The notes: generated from the sequence alone by a model not told the origin. Counted from the stretch's first letter, positions 25,534-35,176 are shown. The stretch: 64,000 bases of DNA from an uncultured Lachnospiraceae bacterium (GCA_910578345.1 CAJTRA010000010.1:58845-122844), one strand, 5' to 3'. Program-made: numbers and translations.

Positions 25534-26127
25534 ATGAAAAGGAAATCTTTGAAATTGATCGCATGTGCAGCAGTTATGGCAATGACTTTGTCTGTAACGG
25601 CTTGCGGAGGTTCTGACGATGCTGCACCGGCGGCAGAGACAGAGGCTGAGGCAGAAGACACAACGGAAGCAGAAGCTGAACCAGAGGCAGAAGAGGCGCC
25701 TGAAGCGGAAGCTGAGACAGAAGACACAGCAGAAGCAGAGACTGAGACAGAAGCGCCTGAAGCAGAAGCTGAGAGCGATGATGCTGCAGCTGGCGACACA
25801 GTGGAGAGTCTTTTGAATGATCCTGCAACGAAAGCACAGTATGAAGAGGCATTTGCCGAATACGAAGAGCAGGGTATGTCTGTTGCAGTGGAAGCAAAGG
25901 GAAATGAGCTGGTGATGTCCCTCACTTTCACAGACAGCTCTATGGTACAGGATGGCATGACTGAGCAGCTTGAGGCAGGCTTGGACGCTACGGCATCTAC
26001 CTTTGAGACACTGGCTGGTTCTCTTGATACAGCAGTTGGCGCAGATGCAGGTACATGTACTTATTCTGTACGTTACCTGGATGCTGATGGCAATGTTCTT
26101 GCAGAGAGATCTTTCTCCGCAAAATAA
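25534..26127 (+). CDS. Acidic lipoprotein, probably DUF4854 family
   Basis: The 197-residue protein begins with a lipoprotein signal peptide and the lipobox VTAC, placing the lipid-modified Cys at residue 24. Residues about 28-90 are an imperfect Glu/Ala/Thr repeat that acts as a long, negatively charged spacer. The C-terminal 100 residues, starting around TVESLLNDP and including GMSVAVEAKGNELVMSLTF, look like the DUF4854 domain common in Lachnospiraceae lipoproteins; that name is from memory. A strong site, AAGGAGGAGA, lies at 25519-25528. Transcription from a consensus promoter and a monocistronic layout with its own terminator suggest an abundant surface protein. Function is unknown. Confidence 0.85.
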   Translation: MKRKSLKLIACAAVMAMTLSVTACGGSDDAAPAAETEAEAEDTTEAEAEPEAEEAPEAEAETEDTAEAETETEAPEAEAESDDAAAGDTVESLLNDPATKAQYEEAFAEYEEQGMSVAVEAKGNELVMSLTFTDSSMVQDGMTEQLEAGLDATASTFETLAGSLDTAVGADAGTCTYSVRYLDADGNVLAERSFSAK

Positions 26128-26160
26128 GCAGTGAATCAGATCGGAACATAGGATAACAGG

Positions 26161-26191
26161 AAAAGGCGGATCAGAAATGGTTCGTCTTTTT
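26161..26191 (+). terminator. Terminator of the lipoprotein gene
   Basis: AAAAGGCGGATCA pairs with TGGTTCGTCTTTT through several G-U pairs around a short loop, then runs into TTTTTG. The stem lies 34 bases after the stop codon. Confidence 0.7.
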
Positions 26192-26217
26192 GTTGTTTTA
26201 TGCCTTTTTCTTTTCTC

Positions 26218-26246
26218 TTGAAATTTATAGTGGAATGGACTATGAT
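26218..26246 (+). promoter_or_regulatory. Promoter of the leuB operon
   Basis: TTGAAA at 26218-26223 and TATGAT at 26241-26246 are 17 bases apart. An inverted repeat TGACA (26269-26273) and TGTCA (26279-26283) lies just downstream of the start site and could bind a regulator. Confidence 0.6.
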
Positions 26247-26347
26247 ATAAAAGTGATATTTTGATCTTTGACAGGATATGTCATAATATGGAAAAAGATT
26301 GAATATTTATGCAACGATTTATCTGAAAAGAAAGGAAAGCTGCGAAA

Positions 26348-27430
26348 ATGGAATGGAAGATCACCTGTATTCCGGGGGATGGAATCGGCCCGGAGATTGT
26401 GGCAGAGGCTAAGAAAGTATTGGATGCGGTGGCAGGAAAATATGGACATGTAATGCATTGCACAGATATCCTGATGGGAGGCGCATCGATTGATGTCCAT
26501 GGGGTTCCCTTAACGAAAGAAGCGGTTGAGGCGGCCAAGTCGGCAGACGCGGTACTGATGGGATCGATCGGCGGGGATGCCGCCACATCGCCCTGGTATC
26601 AGTTGCCGCCCAATTTAAGACCGGAGGCGGGGCTGCTTGCGATCCGCAAGGAGTTGAATCTGTTTGCCAATTTGAGGCCGGCAGTATTATATGATGAGCT
26701 GGTGGAAGCCTGTCCACTGAAAACGGAGATTGCCGCGGCAGGATTTGATATGATGATCATGCGTGAGCTGACAGGGGGTCTGTATTTTGGAGAGCGGAGG
26801 ACCACAGAAGAGAACGGCGTGAAGACGGCAGTTGACACCCTTGTTTATAACGAAAATGAGATCAGAAGGATTGCGGTGAAAGCATTCGAGATCGCGAAGA
26901 AACGCCGGGGGAAAGTGACCAGCGTCGATAAGGCAAATGTACTGGACTCCTCCCGCTTATGGCGTCAGGTAGTAGAAGAAGTGGCGAAAGAGTATAAAGA
27001 AGTGACGTTGCAGCATATGCTGGTGGATAACTGTGCGATGCAGCTTGTCAAAGATCCGGCACAGTTTGACGTGATTCTGACAGAAAACATGTTCGGAGAT
27101 ATCCTTTCGGATGAGGCCAGTATGGTGACAGGCTCTATTGGCATGCTCGCTTCCGCTTCCTTGAATGACACGAAGTTTGGACTCTATGAGCCGAGTCATG
27201 GATCGGCCCCGGATATTGCTGGCAAAGATCTGGCCAATCCGATCGCGACGGTTTTGTCGGCTGCGATGATGCTCCGGTACAGTTTCGATCTGGATGAAGA
27301 AGCAGATGCAGTGGAACGGGCAGTGAAGCAGATACTAAAAGAAGGATATCGTACTTCGGATATTATGTCTGACGGCTGCAGACTGGTTGGCTGTAGACAG
27401 ATGGGAGATCTTCTTGCGAAGCGGATATAA
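26348..27430 (+). CDS. leuB: 3-isopropylmalate dehydrogenase
   Basis: The 360-residue enzyme oxidises and decarboxylates 3-isopropylmalate in leucine synthesis. Family marks are the N-terminal ITCIPGDGIGPEIVAE, the substrate site Arg cluster in MRELTGGLYFGERR near residue 138, the conserved Lys-Asp region VTSVDKANVLDSSRLW near 190, and the NAD-binding segment YEPSHGSAPDIAGKDLANP near 280. It starts a run that continues with ilvD and ilvB, all branched-chain genes, after an inserted membrane-protein gene whose start overlaps the end of leuB. leuA, leuC and leuD are not in the window. Confidence 0.96.
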   Translation: MEWKITCIPGDGIGPEIVAEAKKVLDAVAGKYGHVMHCTDILMGGASIDVHGVPLTKEAVEAAKSADAVLMGSIGGDAATSPWYQLPPNLRPEAGLLAIRKELNLFANLRPAVLYDELVEACPLKTEIAAAGFDMMIMRELTGGLYFGERRTTEENGVKTAVDTLVYNENEIRRIAVKAFEIAKKRRGKVTSVDKANVLDSSRLWRQVVEEVAKEYKEVTLQHMLVDNCAMQLVKDPAQFDVILTENMFGDILSDEASMVTGSIGMLASASLNDTKFGLYEPSHGSAPDIAGKDLANPIATVLSAAMMLRYSFDLDEEADAVERAVKQILKEGYRTSDIMSDGCRLVGCRQMGDLLAKRI

Positions 27431-29039
27431 TCGGCGGGAACCGGATCGAGAGGCGGCGGCCTTTATCCTGTTTCTTGTCTTTATGGCAGTTTATTACGGC
27501 TGGCGCATGTTTGCGCTCACTCCGTGGTATGATGAGCTGTATACTTATTATTATTTTATCAGCAGAGGACCAGTCTATGCGGCGATTCACTGGCCATTGC
27601 CGAACAACCATATCGGTTATTCTGTTTTGTCGGCCTGTCTTGGGATCTTTGGAAATGCGGCGGTCGCTCTGCGGGGGATTTCCTACTTATCCAGTTTGGG
27701 AAGCCTGATGCTTTTGTTTGTGATCAGCAGAAAATGTTTTGGACGCGGTCTGGCGCTTGTCCCGGTATTTCTCTATGTAGGGATGAAGCTGGTCAACCAG
27801 TTGGCAGTGCAGGGCAGGGGGTATGCCTTTGTGACCTTTTGTTATCTGGCGTCGGTTTATGCACTGCTTCTGATCGCGGTGGAACACCGGGAAAGCATAA
27901 GGATCTGTGTGCTCTTTGGCGTCAGCCTGACCGCAGCGCTGTATGCGGTGCCAAGCAGTGTCTACGTGGTAATTCCGGTCTGTCTGGCAGGCGGATTCTT
28001 CCTGCTGATACAGGGAGAGAAGAGAAGATTTGTGCGATTGGTCATTACAGCGCTTGTGAGCGCTGTCTGTACGGTCTGCCTGTATGGGCTCGTCTGGCTG
28101 GCGATCGGATCGAACCTGCTGGTAAAGACAGAGGGAAGCGCTTATTATGGAATGGGACATGGAGCTGTTTTGCTGCAGGCGCCTTTTGCGGCGGTTAAGA
28201 CCGGAATCGAATATATGCTGGCGACACCTTATATACAGAGCGTTGGCCGGGAAGGATATCTGGAGAAGTTTGCGGTATGGATGAAGAACCTGTTGAATGA
28301 GTATTACAGCGGAGGTGCCATGCCCCTTGCGGTATTGTTGGTGTTATGTGAGGCTGTTTTGATCGGAAGGATCGGCAAGGGGTTGAAAGACGGAGCATAC
28401 AGGCGGCATGGACAGGAAGCTGATCATGGGAGATTTATGGAGGTTTATCTGGCGGTCAGTATTGTATGTATACCGTTTATGTTGATTTTGCAGTGTTCCC
28501 TGCCGTATTACCGGGTGTTTTCTTTTGCCGGTGTTGTGGCCGCCTGTGCGGCGGCGTGGCTTCTTCACAGGGGAATGGATTGGCTGCAGAAGAGAAAGAC
28601 AGCACACAATGGTCTTCTTGCAAAGAGGTGGAAATATCTGTATGGAACGGCAACGGTTATATGCGCTATACTGTGTTTGACGCTTCTGTTATCCCCTTCT
28701 TATACGGCACAATACAGTGACAGAGAGGCGGCGATCGAGGACGCTTTGGAACAGGTAGACTGGGAGAGAGTGGATAAGGCGGCTGTAACGGACTGTGACC
28801 AGGAGTATCTTCTGTTATTTTTGTATGGTATGGATGAGTCGAGGATTGCCAGCCGGCCCAAAGAGGCAGACGTGGCGCTGGCAGACCGATATCTGCTGCT
28901 TGGTCAGGCACCTGCAGCGCCTGACTATGCGGGGGATAGCTGGAAATTGTATATGAAGATGGAAGAATTTACGCAGTTGGTGGAATCGGCTGAATTGGAG
29001 CCGGTCTATGAGAATGACAGGTTTATTTTATACCAGTAG
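27414..29039 (+). CDS. GT-C-like multi-pass membrane protein
   Basis: The protein of about 541 residues has roughly ten membrane spans and a C-terminal soluble part of about 120 residues. The first external loop holds PWYDELYTYYY. An Asp-Glu pair there is the catalytic hallmark of the GT-C fold of ArnT/PMT-type, GT39-like glycosyltransferases, and a later loop has GRGYAFVTF. This points to a lipid-linked sugar transferase, but the acceptor is unknown. The start is uncertain: TTG at 27414 with GGGAG upstream is preferred, TTG at 27387 is possible, and the ATG at 27483 would cut into the first span. The gene begins inside the end of leuB and ends 35 bases before ilvD, so it sits inside a branched-chain amino acid operon with no evident link. 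Confidence 0.72.
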   Translation: MRSGYNRREPDREAAAFILFLVFMAVYYGWRMFALTPWYDELYTYYYFISRGPVYAAIHWPLPNNHIGYSVLSACLGIFGNAAVALRGISYLSSLGSLMLLFVISRKCFGRGLALVPVFLYVGMKLVNQLAVQGRGYAFVTFCYLASVYALLLIAVEHRESIRICVLFGVSLTAALYAVPSSVYVVIPVCLAGGFFLLIQGEKRRFVRLVITALVSAVCTVCLYGLVWLAIGSNLLVKTEGSAYYGMGHGAVLLQAPFAAVKTGIEYMLATPYIQSVGREGYLEKFAVWMKNLLNEYYSGGAMPLAVLLVLCEAVLIGRIGKGLKDGAYRRHGQEADHGRFMEVYLAVSIVCIPFMLILQCSLPYYRVFSFAGVVAACAAAWLLHRGMDWLQKRKTAHNGLLAKRWKYLYGTATVICAILCLTLLLSPSYTAQYSDREAAIEDALEQVDWERVDKAAVTDCDQEYLLLFLYGMDESRIASRPKEADVALADRYLLLGQAPAAPDYAGDSWKLYMKMEEFTQLVESAELEPVYENDRFILYQ

Positions 29040-29074
29040 ATCGTTTTTTGTTTGCAAACTAAAGGAGAGAGAGT

Positions 29075-30748
29075 ATGAGAAGTGATAATGTGAAAGCAGG
29101 CGTACAGCAGGCGCCGCACAGAAGTCTGTTTAATGCATTGGGATTTACCCAGGAAGAGATGGGAAAGCCGATGGTCGGCATCGTGAGTTCATACAATGAG
29201 ATCGTTCCGGGGCATATGAATCTGGATAAGATCGTCGATGCGGTCAAGCTGGGGGTGGCAGAAGCGGGCGGCGTCCCGGTGGTATTTCCGGCGATTGCAG
29301 TATGTGATGGGATCGCGATGGGGCATATCGGCATGAAATACTCTCTGGTCACCAGAGATTTGATTGCAGATTCTACGGAGTGTATGGCGCTTGCTCATCA
29401 GTTTGACGCGCTGGTGATGGTGCCTAACTGCGATAAGAATGTGCCAGGGCTTCTGATGGCGGCGGCCAGGATCAATGTTCCGACGGTCTTTGTATCAGGA
29501 GGTCCGATGCTTGCGGGACATGTACATGGACAGAAGAGAAGTCTCTCTTCTATGTTCGAGGCAGTCGGCTCCCACGCGGCAGGCACGATGAGCGATGAAG
29601 AGTTAAGAGAATTCGAGGAGAAGACCTGCCCTACCTGTGGGTCTTGTTCTGGTATGTATACAGCCAATTCCATGAACTGCTTAACGGAAGTGCTGGGCAT
29701 GGGGCTGCGCGGCAACGGTACGATCCCGGCTGTCTATTCTGAGCGGATCAAGTTGGCGAAACATGCCGGCATGGCGGTGATGGAGCTTTTGAAGAAGGGG
29801 ATCCGGCCGAGGGATATTATGACGAAGGAAGCAGTCTTAAATGCGCTGACGGTGGATATGGCGCTGGGATGTTCTACCAACTCCATGCTGCATCTTCCGG
29901 CGATCGCTCATGAGATAGGATTTGATTTTGATATTTCATTTGCCAACGAGATCAGTGAGAAGACGCCGAATTTATGCCATCTTGCGCCGGCAGGTCCTAC
30001 CTACATGGAGGATCTCAATGAGGCGGGCGGCGTCCATGCGGTTATGAAGGAACTGGCAGATATCGGACTGCTCTATACGGACTGTATGACCGTGACAGGG
30101 AACACGCTGGGAGAGAATATCAAGGATGCAGTCAACCGGAATGAAGAGGTCATAAGACCGGTGGATCATCCTTACAGTAAGACCGGTGGGCTTGCCGTAC
30201 TGAAGGGAAATCTTGCGCCTGACGGCAGTGTGGTGAAGCGCTCTGCGGTAGTGGAAGAGATGATGGTGCATGAAGGACCGGCGCGCGTGTTTGAGTGTGA
30301 GGAAGATGCCATTGCAGCGATCAAGGGCGGTAAGATTGTGGCTGGAGATGTGGTGGTGATCCGGTATGAAGGTCCGAAAGGAGGGCCAGGCATGCGTGAG
30401 ATGCTGAATCCTACCTCTGCGATCGCAGGTATGGGATTGGGATCCAGTGTGGCATTGATCACAGATGGCAGATTTTCCGGCGCTTCCAGAGGAGCTTCTA
30501 TTGGACATGTGTCTCCGGAAGCTGCCGTGGGCGGTCCGATTGCTTTCGTGGAGGAAGGCGATATTATTAGCATCGATATTCCGAAGATGAAACTGGATGT
30601 GAAAGTGTCAGAGGAAGAGATGGAAGCGAGAAGACAGAACTGGCAGCCAAGGGAGCCTGAGGTTACCACCGGATATCTGGCCAGATACCGGGAGATGGTC
30701 ACCAGCGGTAACAGGGGAGCGATTCTGGAGATACCGAAGCGGCAGTGA
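29075..30748 (+). CDS. ilvD: Dihydroxy-acid dehydratase
   Basis: The 557-residue iron-sulfur enzyme dehydrates 2,3-dihydroxy acids to the 2-oxo acids of valine and isoleucine. The cluster ligand motifs are visible as MVPNCDKNVPGLL near residue 115 and CPTCGSCSGMYTANSMN near 187. DGRFSGASRGASIGHVSPEA in the C-terminal half is the second IlvD/EDD signature. Length is standard. A strong AAAGGAGAGAG site precedes the ATG. ilvB follows 36 bases later and provides the upstream step. Confidence 0.97.
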   Translation: MRSDNVKAGVQQAPHRSLFNALGFTQEEMGKPMVGIVSSYNEIVPGHMNLDKIVDAVKLGVAEAGGVPVVFPAIAVCDGIAMGHIGMKYSLVTRDLIADSTECMALAHQFDALVMVPNCDKNVPGLLMAAARINVPTVFVSGGPMLAGHVHGQKRSLSSMFEAVGSHAAGTMSDEELREFEEKTCPTCGSCSGMYTANSMNCLTEVLGMGLRGNGTIPAVYSERIKLAKHAGMAVMELLKKGIRPRDIMTKEAVLNALTVDMALGCSTNSMLHLPAIAHEIGFDFDISFANEISEKTPNLCHLAPAGPTYMEDLNEAGGVHAVMKELADIGLLYTDCMTVTGNTLGENIKDAVNRNEEVIRPVDHPYSKTGGLAVLKGNLAPDGSVVKRSAVVEEMMVHEGPARVFECEEDAIAAIKGGKIVAGDVVVIRYEGPKGGPGMREMLNPTSAIAGMGLGSSVALITDGRFSGASRGASIGHVSPEAAVGGPIAFVEEGDIISIDIPKMKLDVKVSEEEMEARRQNWQPREPEVTTGYLARYREMVTSGNRGAILEIPKRQ

Positions 30749-30784
30749 CAGGGAACAAAGAGAACATAAGCAGGAGGAAGAGGT

Positions 30785-32467
30785 ATGTTATTGACAGGAG
30801 CGGAGATCGTTGTGGAATGTCTGAAAGAACAGGGCGTGGATACTGTGTTCGGATATCCTGGCGGTACGATTCTTAATGTATATGATGCTTTGTATCAACA
30901 TAGTAATGAAATAAATCATATTCTTACATCCCATGAACAAGGAGCGGCGCATGCGGCGGATGGCTATGCGCGGGCGACGGGCAAGGTAGGCGTATGTCTG
31001 GCGACAAGCGGGCCTGGAGCTACGAATCTGGTGACGGGGATTGCGACGGCCTATATGGATTCTGTGCCGATGGTGGCCATCACCTGCAACGTAGTACTGC
31101 CTTCCCTTGGGAAGGATTCTTTCCAGGAAGTGGATATCGCCGGTATCACCATGCCGATTACCAAGCATAATTATATTGTAAAGGACGTCAATATTCTGGC
31201 GGATACGCTCCGTAAGGCATTTGCCATCGCCAGAAGCGGCAGGCCGGGGCCGGTGTTGGTGGATATCACAAAGGATGTGACTTCTAATCGCTGTGATTTC
31301 CAGACAAAAGCGCCGGAAGTGGTGAAGCAGCAGTCCGGTTACACGGAGGAGGAGCTGAAAGAAGCGCTCAACCTGCTTCGGAATGCAAAGAAGCCTTTTG
31401 TCTATGTAGGAGGAGGGGCAGTGATCTCCGGCGCCTACAAAGAGGTCCGGGAATTTGCGGAGAAGATGGATACCCCTGTCTGCGATACACTGATGGGAAA
31501 AGGGGTTATCGACGGACATAATACACGTTATACAGGCATGATCGGCATGCATGGCACTAAGATCTCGAATTTCGGAGTCAGTGAGTGCGATGTCCTGATC
31601 GCGATGGGTGCAAGATTTTCCGACCGCGTGGTGGGCAATCCGAATAAGTTTGCAGAGAATGCCAAGGTACTGCAGATTGATGTCGATGCGGCGGAGATCA
31701 ACAAGAATATCAGGACAGATGTCTCCCTGGTGGGAGATCTGAAAGAAGTGCTTGCAAGAATCAACAGTGAGCTGGAACAGCAGGAGCATACAGAATGGAT
31801 GCAGCATATCGCTGACCTGCAGAAGAAATATCCGCTGAATTACGATCAGACAGCGTTGTCCTGTCCTTTCGTGATAGAGGAGATCGACAGGATCACAGAG
31901 GGAGACGCCGTGATCACAACCGATGTGGGACAGCATCAGATGTGGGCGGCACAGTATTACAAATATTCCATGCCGCGCACCCTGTTAACATCCGGCGGCT
32001 TGGGTACGATGGGATATGGTCTGGGGGCCTGCATCGGGGCAAAGATGGGACGCCCGGATAAAATCTGTATCAATATCGCGGGAGATGGCTGTTTCAGGAT
32101 GAATATGAACGAGCTCGCGACAGCAAGCCGTTATCATATCCCGATCATACAGGTGGTGATCAACAACCATGTGCTTGGCATGGTACGGCAGTGGCAGACG
32201 CTTTTCTATGGCAAGCGATATTCCCAGACGGTTCTGCAGGACAGCGTGGATTTCTGTAAAGTGGCGGAAGGCTTAGGCTGTGAGGCGATCCGGGTGACGA
32301 AGAAAGAGGAAGTGGCTCCGGCGGTTGAGAAAGCGATCGCTTTGAAGAAGCCGGTGCTGATCGAATGTATCATTCCAGAGGACGATAAAGTATTTCCGAT
32401 GGTGCCTGCCGGTGCGCCGATCACGGAGGCGTTTGATGCACTGGATTTGACGAAAGCACAGAACTAG
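30785..32467 (+). CDS. ilvB: Acetolactate synthase large subunit
   Basis: The 560-residue thiamine diphosphate enzyme condenses pyruvate with pyruvate or 2-oxobutyrate. The catalytic Glu lies in SHEQGAAHAADGYARATG near residue 50. The central FAD/Rossmann region holds GKGVIDG, and the TPP motif GDGCFRMNMNELATASRYHI lies near 437. The small regulatory subunit IlvN is not adjacent, so it must be elsewhere or the enzyme acts alone; ilvC is also absent from this cluster. The presence of ilvD immediately upstream supports a biosynthetic rather than a catabolic AlsS role. Confidence 0.95.
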   Translation: MLLTGAEIVVECLKEQGVDTVFGYPGGTILNVYDALYQHSNEINHILTSHEQGAAHAADGYARATGKVGVCLATSGPGATNLVTGIATAYMDSVPMVAITCNVVLPSLGKDSFQEVDIAGITMPITKHNYIVKDVNILADTLRKAFAIARSGRPGPVLVDITKDVTSNRCDFQTKAPEVVKQQSGYTEEELKEALNLLRNAKKPFVYVGGGAVISGAYKEVREFAEKMDTPVCDTLMGKGVIDGHNTRYTGMIGMHGTKISNFGVSECDVLIAMGARFSDRVVGNPNKFAENAKVLQIDVDAAEINKNIRTDVSLVGDLKEVLARINSELEQQEHTEWMQHIADLQKKYPLNYDQTALSCPFVIEEIDRITEGDAVITTDVGQHQMWAAQYYKYSMPRTLLTSGGLGTMGYGLGACIGAKMGRPDKICINIAGDGCFRMNMNELATASRYHIPIIQVVINNHVLGMVRQWQTLFYGKRYSQTVLQDSVDFCKVAEGLGCEAIRVTKKEEVAPAVEKAIALKKPVLIECIIPEDDKVFPMVPAGAPITEAFDALDLTKAQN

Positions 32468-32544
32468 ACAGGCGGCGCCGCCAGGAATGAGCTGAATGAA
32501 ATGAACGGAAGAGAAATTGAATTTAAAGCGACTGGAAATGTCTT

Positions 32545-33951
32545 ATGAGTAAAAGATTTCTAAAACATTTGACAATTATTTTTTGCATTCTTCTGGTCAG
32601 TCTGATGGCGACGTACATCGGACTGGCCATTTACTACCATAATGCCTTTGCTTACGGCACATGGATTAACGGAGTATACTGTACCGGGAGAAGCATAAGC
32701 GATGTGAACAAAGAACTTGCAAAAGGATTCTCTTATGAGGGCGTCACGATCCATGATAAAGACGGCAATACGTTTCAGATTGCAGCAGAGGAGATCGGCT
32801 ACCAGTTCGATTTTGCGAAAGCGCTGGAGATCTACCAGAAACAGCAGAATGCATGGATTTGGATCGACAGCCTTTTCCACGGGGAGAGTACGAAGCTGAC
32901 GCCGGTGGTGTCTTATGATAAGCAGGCGCTGGAAGAGATTCTGCGGGGGATTCCCTTTCTGGCAGTGGAAAGAAAACATTTGGATGCGGAGCGGAAGGTG
33001 GCGATTGTCAGGACGAAACAGGGATATGAACTGTTAAATGAAAGAAAAGGAGTTCTGTCCGCCGACGAAGCGGAAGCGGCCATCATACGCTCCATAGAGG
33101 CGTCCGAGACGGAGGTTTTCCTGGAGGAAGAAGGCTGTTATCATGACCTGGAACTGACAGAACAGATGGAAGATACGCTAAGCATGTGGGAAAAGGTGAA
33201 TGCATTCCAGCAGTGCGGGATTGTTTATCAGATGGGAGAGGAGCAGATTCCGGTGGATGCTTCGGTAGTCTGTGACTGGATTGCCCTGGAAGAAGACGGC
33301 AGTTTTGCATTGGATGAGCAGGGGAATCTGAGAATGCGGGAGAATGCGGTAGAGGAGTTCATCGACGCGCTGGCCGGAGAGTATGACACGGTAGGATCGA
33401 GCAGACAGTTTCATGCGACCAGAGGGGAGATCGTTACGGTAGAAGGCGGCATCTACGGCAATAAGCTGGATCGGAAAGAAGAAGTCGCTTATCTGGCAGA
33501 GGCGTTTCTAAACGGCAGGAAAGAAGTGCACGAGCCTGTCTATACGCAGAAAGCCTGGAAGCAGGGGAAGGATGATATCGGAGATACCTATGTGGAAGTG
33601 GATATGGGCGAGCAGATGATGTACTATTACGAAGACGGGGTGCAGAAGCTGAGCACGCCTGTTGTGACAGGAAACACTTCGCGCAGGATGGGTACGCCTT
33701 CGGGTGTCAACTATGTCTATCTGAAACAGAGAAACCGGGTACTGCGGGGGCCGGGGTATGCATCTCCGGTGGATTTTTGGATGCCTGTTAAGGGCGGGAT
33801 CGGTATCCATGATGCTTCCTGGCGCAGTAAGTATGGCGGAACGATCTATCAGACCAATGGATCCCATGGGTGCATCAATACGCCGCGGGATGTGATGGTG
33901 GAACTGTATGACACTGTGGAAGTGGGAACGCCGGTAGTGATGTTTTATTGA
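32545..33951 (+). CDS. L,D-transpeptidase (YkuD) with membrane anchor
   Basis: The 468-residue protein has an N-terminal membrane span (about 10-32). A long external region with a PG_binding_4-like module, of a kind found before clostridial YkuD domains, follows, then the C-terminal YkuD domain. The catalytic motif SHGCINTP places the nucleophile at C443, with the upstream GGIGIHDASW His. Such enzymes make 3-3 cross-links in peptidoglycan or attach proteins to it, and resist many beta-lactams. It is 77 bases downstream of ilvB without an obvious terminator, but probably has a separate role. A perfect GGCGGCGCCGCC palindrome lies between them at 32471-32482. Confidence 0.92.
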   Translation: MSKRFLKHLTIIFCILLVSLMATYIGLAIYYHNAFAYGTWINGVYCTGRSISDVNKELAKGFSYEGVTIHDKDGNTFQIAAEEIGYQFDFAKALEIYQKQQNAWIWIDSLFHGESTKLTPVVSYDKQALEEILRGIPFLAVERKHLDAERKVAIVRTKQGYELLNERKGVLSADEAEAAIIRSIEASETEVFLEEEGCYHDLELTEQMEDTLSMWEKVNAFQQCGIVYQMGEEQIPVDASVVCDWIALEEDGSFALDEQGNLRMRENAVEEFIDALAGEYDTVGSSRQFHATRGEIVTVEGGIYGNKLDRKEEVAYLAEAFLNGRKEVHEPVYTQKAWKQGKDDIGDTYVEVDMGEQMMYYYEDGVQKLSTPVVTGNTSRRMGTPSGVNYVYLKQRNRVLRGPGYASPVDFWMPVKGGIGIHDASWRSKYGGTIYQTNGSHGCINTPRDVMVELYDTVEVGTPVVMFY

Positions 33952-33968
33952 AAAATTTATCGTTTTAA

Positions 33969-33997
33969 TTGACTAAAGTATATTTAGAGGGTAGAAT
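33969..33997 (+). promoter_or_regulatory. Promoter of serC-serA
   Basis: TTGACT at 33969-33974 and TAGAAT at 33992-33997, with a 17-base spacer, precede the serC start by about 75 bases. Confidence 0.65.
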
Positions 33998-34070
33998 GGT
34001 TTTTGGTTTACTGTATGTGCCATGAAGCGGCATGACAGGAGATAGGTGAGAAGAGCAGGAGGAGGAGAAG

Positions 34071-35153
34071 ATGTCCAGAGCATACAATTTTTCAGCGGGA
34101 CCTGCAGTGCTGCCGGAGGAAGTTCTGAGAGAAGCTGCAGAGGAGATGTTAGACTATAAGGGAAGCGGAATGTCAGTTATGGAGATGAGCCATCGGTCTA
34201 AGACATATGATGCGATCATCAAAGGTGCGGAGGCAGATCTGCGCACGCTGCTTCAGATCCCGGATAACTATAAGGTGTTGTTCTTGCAGGGAGGCGCCAG
34301 CCTTGTGTTTGCCTCTGTGCCGATGAATCTGATGAAAAACCGCAAAGCAGGTTACATCCTGACCGGACAGTGGGCTAAGAAAGCGTTTGCAGAAGCGAAG
34401 ATCTATGGGGAAGCCGTTGCGCTTGCTTCTTCGGCTGATCAGACCTTTTCCTATATTCCAGACTGCTCCGATCTGCCGATTACGGAGGATATGGATTATG
34501 TCTATATCTGTGAGAACAATACAATCTACGGAACGAAGTTCCATAAGCTGCCCGATACAAAGGGGAAGATCTTAGTCTCAGATGTCTCTTCCTGTTTCTT
34601 ATCGGAGCCCATGGATATCTCCGCATATGGCATGGTCTATGCAGGGGTACAGAAGAATGTAGGACCGGCGGGGACGCAGATCGTGATTATCAGGGAAGAC
34701 CTTCTGACCGATGATGTACTGCCGGGAACGCCTACGATGATGAAGTATAAGGTGCATGCGGATAATGACTCCCTGTACAATACGCCGCCGTGCTACGGTA
34801 TCTATATCTGTGGCAAGGTTTTCCAGTGGCTGCTTAAAAATGGCGGTCTTGCGGCGATGAAGGAAGTCAATGAGAAGAAAGCCGGGATCTTATATGATTT
34901 CCTGGATGAGAGTAAGCTTTTTGCAGGAACGGTCAGAAAAGAAGACCGCTCGCTCATGAATGTGCCTTTTGTGACAGGCAGCGAGGAACTGGATGCGAAG
35001 TTCGTCAAGGAGGCGGCAGCGGCCGGATTCGTCAATCTAAAAGGGCACCGCACAGTAGGCGGTATGCGCGCCAGCATATACAATGCCATGCCGATAGAGG
35101 GTGTGGAGAAACTGGTTGCCTTTATGAAAGAATTTGAGAAGAAGGAACAATAG
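34071..35153 (+). CDS. serC: Phosphoserine aminotransferase
   Basis: The 360-residue PLP enzyme transfers the amino group from glutamate to 3-phosphohydroxypyruvate. The N-terminus YNFSAGPAVLPEEVL is diagnostic. The PLP lysine is K195 in YAGVQKNVGPAG, and the C-terminal GHRTVGGMRASIYNAMP provides the conserved substrate Arg. Length is typical. The ATG follows AGGAGGAGGAG. serA, the preceding enzyme of the pathway, starts 24 bases after the stop, so the two form an operon. Confidence 0.97.
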   Translation: MSRAYNFSAGPAVLPEEVLREAAEEMLDYKGSGMSVMEMSHRSKTYDAIIKGAEADLRTLLQIPDNYKVLFLQGGASLVFASVPMNLMKNRKAGYILTGQWAKKAFAEAKIYGEAVALASSADQTFSYIPDCSDLPITEDMDYVYICENNTIYGTKFHKLPDTKGKILVSDVSSCFLSEPMDISAYGMVYAGVQKNVGPAGTQIVIIREDLLTDDVLPGTPTMMKYKVHADNDSLYNTPPCYGIYICGKVFQWLLKNGGLAAMKEVNEKKAGILYDFLDESKLFAGTVRKEDRSLMNVPFVTGSEELDAKFVKEAAAAGFVNLKGHRTVGGMRASIYNAMPIEGVEKLVAFMKEFEKKEQ

Positions 35154-35176
35154 GAAGAAGAAAAGAGGACATACAG

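Noticed and set aside
30788..31936. 382-codon minus-strand frame inside ilvB
   Set aside because: Antisense shadow of ilvB; composition is typical of reversed codons and no ribosome binding site is present.
32471..32482. Perfect 12-bp palindrome GGCGGCGCCGCC after ilvB
   Set aside because: It has no loop or T tract and could be a chance GC-rich site, so it is not called a terminator or operator.
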